Shown here: positions 60,530 through 64,000 of the stretch, piece by piece
Layout: the number at the start of each line of letters is the position of its first letter
Position numbering within the stretch: the first letter of the stretch is position 1
Source of the DNA: Myxococcales bacterium
GTDB lineage: Bacteria; Myxococcota; UBA727; GCA-2721815
Direction: 5' to 3'
Length of the DNA: 64,000 nt
NCBI GenBank assembly: GCA_002721815.1
Contig: PBLQ01000006.1
Span: 1-64,000 of the forward strand
Made by a program: the position numbers and the translations under genes
The notes under the pieces: model-generated
What the model was told of the DNA's origin: nothing
The model's database searches: none
The model's input: only the letters and a program-made list of their open reading frames with translations

Positions 60530-62692
60530 ATGCCAAAAATAATTATCGCTTTCTTTGTGGCCTTGAACCTGTTGGGCTGCCCTCAAACTGAAGAAACCAA
60601 CCAGGATTCCGGTGGCGATACCGCGCCGGTATACCAACAGGTGAGTCATTGGTGTGAGGCAGGCCAGGGTGGTTTGTCCAACGCGCGATCAGTGGCCGCA
60701 GGTTTGGCCAGGGCACATGTGGGCCAAAGGTTGTTCGGCCCTATGGCGAATTGGTTGGCCATGGACGACACTTTGGTGGACCTGCTCAAAAGTGAACATA
60801 CCTTTAACTACGATTTGCTTCGGGCTTATGCAGACCAATTCACCACGGCTTGCGCCATGAACGCCACATTGGGGGCCACGCAAGCCACCCAAGTGACTTT
60901 GGAAAACGGTGTCGCAATTATTGAACCCGGCAACGATGTCCCGCAGTTACCCGAAGGAACCCAAGAGGTGGTGATCGATTTGCGCAAGGCTGCCGTGGAC
61001 AGCCCTATCGAAGAAATTATTGCGTTGGCTTTTTCAGGTACGGTGAATTATGGCCAACAAATCCTCAAACGGTTTCAAGGCTTTCCTGCACAAAACAACG
61101 ACTGGACGCACTACGAAAATGAGACGGTGACACAAACATTGTCTTTTGTAGGAACGGGCAGCGCCACATTGCCTCTGACATTTTGGACGGGGGCAGCGTT
61201 GTCACCGGCGGCAGCGCGCTTGGTGGCGGGACTTCGCTTGAGTGGGCAGGCAGCGTTGGTCGGGTACGATGTTTACGCCGCCGTGGCCGAATCTTCTTGG
61301 ACGGGCTCAGACACCGGTGGTCTCATGTGGCGAAGTTCACAATTGCAAATGAATAGTATTGATTGGCCCGATGTGATCGAGGCTGATCTCGAGACCGCTA
61401 GCCCCGAAGAAGACTTTATCGGTTTTAGCGAATTCGATTTAACCAGCGATGCGAACGGTGTTGCAACCCGACCGCCTTTGGCCGATTACGACCGCGCATT
61501 GGGTGAACCCGCCACCATCTTGAATCATGGGGCCATGCGTGCGGCGGTGTTGGTGGCTTACGGAACCCTCGATTGGTTCTACCCCTTTTTTGATTTGGTT
61601 GGCCGGGACATCGATGCGGCTCTCGAAACAGCCCTCACCGAGGTGAAAGCGGCCTCGGGGACCGATCGGTTGGAAATGAAACACATCCTCGGACGTTTGA
61701 TGTATTCCATTCACGATGGCCATGGCTTTTTGACCGATTGGGGCGATGACAATTGGTCCGATGGGTATCTCGATATTCAAATTCAAGAAATTGATAATGC
61801 ACCGGTGGTGCGCATGTCATTTCAAGATGGCATTGATGCGGGGGACACCATTGTTGCTGTTGACGGCACATCTGCAGCCGATTGGTACGCCGAAGCCACC
61901 TCGCGTTACTCGGCGTCTTCAGATTGGTATCGGTTTGTTTTGGCCACCGATGAACTCAAAGAAGTGTTTGGAACGAAAGACCTCACGTTGAAAAACACTT
62001 CGGGTGAGGAACGTGACATCACTGCGAGTCCCACCTCCTGGGCTGAAATTCCCGGTGCACCTTGGGGCGGTTCCTTGCGCGAAAGCGGATGGCTCACCGA
62101 CCTGGGGCAGGACAACATATATTACGTCAATATGGCGGGTGGTGTGACCCCTGACATCACGGATACCATCGACAATTTTGAAGATTATTTGGGTGCTGAC
62201 GGTATTATTTTAGACATGCGAGATTATCCCAATCTCGACATTTACGAGTTTGCGCGTAATTTTAATCCTTCTGCGTTCACGGCGCCGATTTTTGGTCATC
62301 CCACTTGGTCAGGCGCTGATGATTTTGCCATCGTTAACGAGGTATGGTCCTTCGATGCGGGTACCCACGTTTATACGGGGCCAGTGGTATTAATGGTCAG
62401 TGCCAAATCTGTGTCGGCCGCTGAATGTTTTGCCCAAATGCTCGAGCCCTTAGACAATGTAACGGTGGTGGGTCAAACAAGTGCAGCCACCAATGGCACC
62501 ATCACCACGGCTTGGTTACCAGGCAAGTATGAGATCACATTCACCGGGATGCGTTTACTCAACCCTGATGGCAGCGAGTTTCATGCCATCGGCGTGATTC
62601 CTGATCATGTGGTGGCGCCCACGCCAGCGCAATTCGCAGCGGGCGAAGACCCCGAATTTGAGAAAGCTTTAGAGTTGTTGACCACGCCGTAA
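60530..62692 (+). CDS. Lipoprotein with S41-like protease domain
   Basis: A 720-residue lipoprotein: signal MPKIIIAFFVALNLLG, lipidated Cys17 followed by PQT. The N-terminal half (about 30-370) is unrecognised. The second half is S41/C-terminal processing peptidase-like: a PDZ-like segment (FQDGIDAGDTIVAVDGTSAADWY), then GIILDMRDYPN, and SAKSVSAAECFAQML with the probable nucleophile Ser in the S-x-A-E context. The catalytic Lys was not pinned down. AAGGAG precedes the ATG. It lies four bases from the convergent deacetylase-like gene. Confidence 0.82.
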   Translation: MPKIIIAFFVALNLLGCPQTEETNQDSGGDTAPVYQQVSHWCEAGQGGLSNARSVAAGLARAHVGQRLFGPMANWLAMDDTLVDLLKSEHTFNYDLLRAYADQFTTACAMNATLGATQATQVTLENGVAIIEPGNDVPQLPEGTQEVVIDLRKAAVDSPIEEIIALAFSGTVNYGQQILKRFQGFPAQNNDWTHYENETVTQTLSFVGTGSATLPLTFWTGAALSPAAARLVAGLRLSGQAALVGYDVYAAVAESSWTGSDTGGLMWRSSQLQMNSIDWPDVIEADLETASPEEDFIGFSEFDLTSDANGVATRPPLADYDRALGEPATILNHGAMRAAVLVAYGTLDWFYPFFDLVGRDIDAALETALTEVKAASGTDRLEMKHILGRLMYSIHDGHGFLTDWGDDNWSDGYLDIQIQEIDNAPVVRMSFQDGIDAGDTIVAVDGTSAADWYAEATSRYSASSDWYRFVLATDELKEVFGTKDLTLKNTSGEERDITASPTSWAEIPGAPWGGSLRESGWLTDLGQDNIYYVNMAGGVTPDITDTIDNFEDYLGADGIILDMRDYPNLDIYEFARNFNPSAFTAPIFGHPTWSGADDFAIVNEVWSFDAGTHVYTGPVVLMVSAKSVSAAECFAQMLEPLDNVTVVGQTSAATNGTITTAWLPGKYEITFTGMRLLNPDGSEFHAIGVIPDHVVAPTPAQFAAGEDPEFEKALELLTTP

Positions 62693-62696
62693 GTGT

Positions 62697-63767
62697 TTAG
62701 TCCGCGGCCATGTTGCCCAAATGTTGTTCGTATTTCAACATCATCTGAGGTGTGGTGACAGGGTAGAGTTCGCCCGTTTCGGTTCGAGTTTGAATGCCTT
62801 CGAGCAGGGATTTAAACCGACCCATGGGTATGCTTCCACCATATGACCACACGAAAGTGAGCTGATGGAATCGTCCGGGTTCGCGGTGGGTGAGGGCTTC
62901 GTCGATATAATCCAAGACAGTGGTCACATCGTTGTCCTGGAAGTCACATCCAGTGGGTGACGTCACAGCAGGGTCTGCTCGTTCAGCGGCGCAGGTGATG
63001 GTTCCGCTGGATGGAATCATCAGAACGCCTTCTTCCTGAGGCGTTGGCCAGTTAGAACCGTTTTCAGCTTTCCACACGAACAGGGCTTCGGAAGGTTCAT
63101 AGGCATAGGGATCGTGACAATTCGCAGGGTTGGTACAGTCTCTCACGTGGGCGGGTTGGTCTGCTTGGGGCATCGATTTTAAACAATAATCGACGATTCC
63201 AGTCACTGCTTTAAAATTGGCTGTCGACGCAGCGGTGACCCAGTCTTTATCTGAGCAAATACCAGAAACGTGATGGGCAGTGATGCCAAGGTCCCTCAGC
63301 GAATTAGCGCCTTCTTGTAAGTCCAATTCAAATTGGGCTTGGTTCATGCGACTCCCTCCGGAGTCGGCGTGAAAACCAACGCCATGCCCTTCAGCTTGCA
63401 AGGTCAATAAGAGGTGGTTGGTATCTGCTTCAAGATGGTCCAAAATATTTCTCACCTCCCAGGTCGCGGGCAAACCATGCTCAATGGCCAAGTCGGCATA
63501 GGCTTGAATATTATCGAAATAGCGTGTGACTGCCTCTTCGGTAGCCAGCGCATGGCCTTCGAGATGAACGGTGAAGGCAAAATGGATGGGAGGTAAAGTC
63601 TCGGGCCCCGCATCCGTTTTTGGTTGTGCTTCATCAGGCATCTCAGTTCCCCCATCCGGGGGCTGGGTAGATGGTGCAGGACCCTTGCGCAGTTGCTCGC
63701 AGCCACTCAAAAAGGTCGATGAAATGATGAAAAAAAAGAACAGCCATTTGGGCGGGTCATAAAGCAT
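62697..63767 (-). CDS. Lipoprotein with polysaccharide-deacetylase-like fold
   Basis: A 356-residue lipoprotein: signal ending LSGC (Cys23) with a Pro/Thr/Asp linker. From about 60 on, FAFTVHLEGHALATEEAVTRY, NGLPATWEVR-like helices, AEGHGVGFHADSGG and HVSGICSDKDWV resemble the NodB/polysaccharide deacetylase fold; some metal-binding His are present, but the full Asp-His-His triad could not be confirmed. It may modify a polysaccharide at the surface, or be an inactive relative. ATG at 63767; only a weak AGGA upstream. Confidence 0.68.
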   Translation of the reverse strand: MLYDPPKWLFFFFIISSTFLSGCEQLRKGPAPSTQPPDGGTEMPDEAQPKTDAGPETLPPIHFAFTVHLEGHALATEEAVTRYFDNIQAYADLAIEHGLPATWEVRNILDHLEADTNHLLLTLQAEGHGVGFHADSGGSRMNQAQFELDLQEGANSLRDLGITAHHVSGICSDKDWVTAASTANFKAVTGIVDYCLKSMPQADQPAHVRDCTNPANCHDPYAYEPSEALFVWKAENGSNWPTPQEEGVLMIPSSGTITCAAERADPAVTSPTGCDFQDNDVTTVLDYIDEALTHREPGRFHQLTFVWSYGGSIPMGRFKSLLEGIQTRTETGELYPVTTPQMMLKYEQHLGNMAAD

Positions 63768-63902
63768 ACGAGGGCATCCTGACTTAAAAAGGAGCCCAAT
63801 TTTAACCTGAAACCGTAAAACCTACCAATTAAAAGAATCGGGCATTTAGCCTAGGGGTTTGATTTTAAAAAGTTATTAAGAAACTGGTTGTGAGTACTGG
63901 CC

Positions 63903-63927
63903 GAGAATGATAATGATAATCATTCTC
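63903..63927. promoter_or_regulatory. Fur box upstream of bfd
   Basis: GAGAATGAT and ATCATTCTC form a nine-base inverted repeat around a seven-base centre, matching the ferric uptake regulator consensus closely at GATAATGATAATCATT. It lies 26 bases before the bfd start. Two overlapping GATAAT sites within it could serve as the -10 box, so Fur bound with iron would block transcription. Confidence 0.85.
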
Positions 63928-63952
63928 AATTAGCTCCGAGGGATCGAAAATC

Positions 63953-64000
63953 ATGATCGTTTGCTTGTGCCGAGGAATTAATGACCGGCAGTTGCGCCAA
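63953..64000 (+). CDS. bfd: Bacterioferritin-associated ferredoxin, N-terminal end (partial)
   Basis: The window ends after 16 codons. MIVCLCRGINDRQLRQ is the characteristic start of Bfd, with CxC ligands (Cys4, Cys6) of the [2Fe-2S] cluster. Bfd reduces bacterioferritin to release stored iron and is usually iron-repressed, in agreement with the Fur box 26 bases upstream. GAGGGA precedes the ATG. Only the first two of the four cluster cysteines can be seen. Confidence 0.8.
   Translation, partial: MIVCLCRGINDRQLRQ

Noticed and set aside
1-64000. CRISPR arrays, transposons, rRNA genes, attachment sites
   Set aside because: No regularly spaced repeats, transposase motifs, terminal inverted repeats, rRNA segments or duplicated tRNA ends were seen on reading both strands.

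Overview
This is a 64 kb piece of a Gram-negative bacterial chromosome. It is rich in lipoproteins and looks like a Myxococcota/deltaproteobacterial lineage. That placement is an inference from three things: many large secreted lipoproteins with D-A-G-rich linkers, planctomycete/myxococcal-type cytochrome lipoproteins paired with DUF1501/DUF1552 proteins, and mevalonate-pathway kinases. No marker gene here fixes the genus. Base composition is even across the window, and no prophage, insertion sequence, integrase or CRISPR array was seen.

Layout. 1-4200: the tuf / tRNA-Trp / secE / nusG / rplK / rplA / rplJ / rplL cluster, with a long hairpin-rich leader before rplJ and a strong terminator directly after rplL, so rpoBC does not follow. 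4265-6985: nrnA-like phosphoesterase, truB and an enoyl-CoA hydratase. 7197-9797: a sterol-desaturase-family membrane protein and an iron-sulfur photolyase-related protein. 9801-22482: two divergent operons, each coding for a giant CxxCH-containing lipoprotein and a Tat-exported partner (DUF1501 on one side, DUF1552-like on the other). 22512-25443: a Cys-rich lipoprotein with about 70-residue repeats and a small, apparently broken gene with a peptidase S74/tail-fibre chaperone domain. 25496-29315: a minus-strand operon of an SDR reductase, a Lon-like protease and a small TIGR02450 protein. 29516-32571: a secreted Glu/Ala-rich protein, a DUF2723 glycosyltransferase-like membrane protein and coaE. 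32656-37763: tetraheme cytochrome, ResB, CcsB, EngB, a SurA-N-like protein and a RimI-like acetyltransferase, in a nearly continuous run. 37760-43214: three lipoproteins, one ceramidase-like. 43290-50591: pgi, rpsT, murJ, mazG, a TPR-like protein and a divergent Hsp70. 50598-59058: methyltransferase, diiron protein, phosphomevalonate kinase, mvaD, tRNA-Cys, leuB-type dehydrogenase, MscS channel and a domain-permuted aconitase-family enzyme. 59233-64000: an FAD oxidoreductase, an S41-like lipoprotein, a deacetylase-like lipoprotein, and a Fur box in front of the first codons of bfd.

How it fits together. System II cytochrome c maturation (ResB/CcsB) and a tetraheme cytochrome lie in the same window as two very large lipoproteins with CxxCH sites, so an exported heme-protein system is the most interesting theme. 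The lipoproteins share a second signature: in five of them the lipobox cysteine is followed by proline and then acidic or polar residues. A third point of interest is that the mevalonate genes begin ten bases after the terminator of tRNA-Cys, leaving no room for a promoter of their own between the two.
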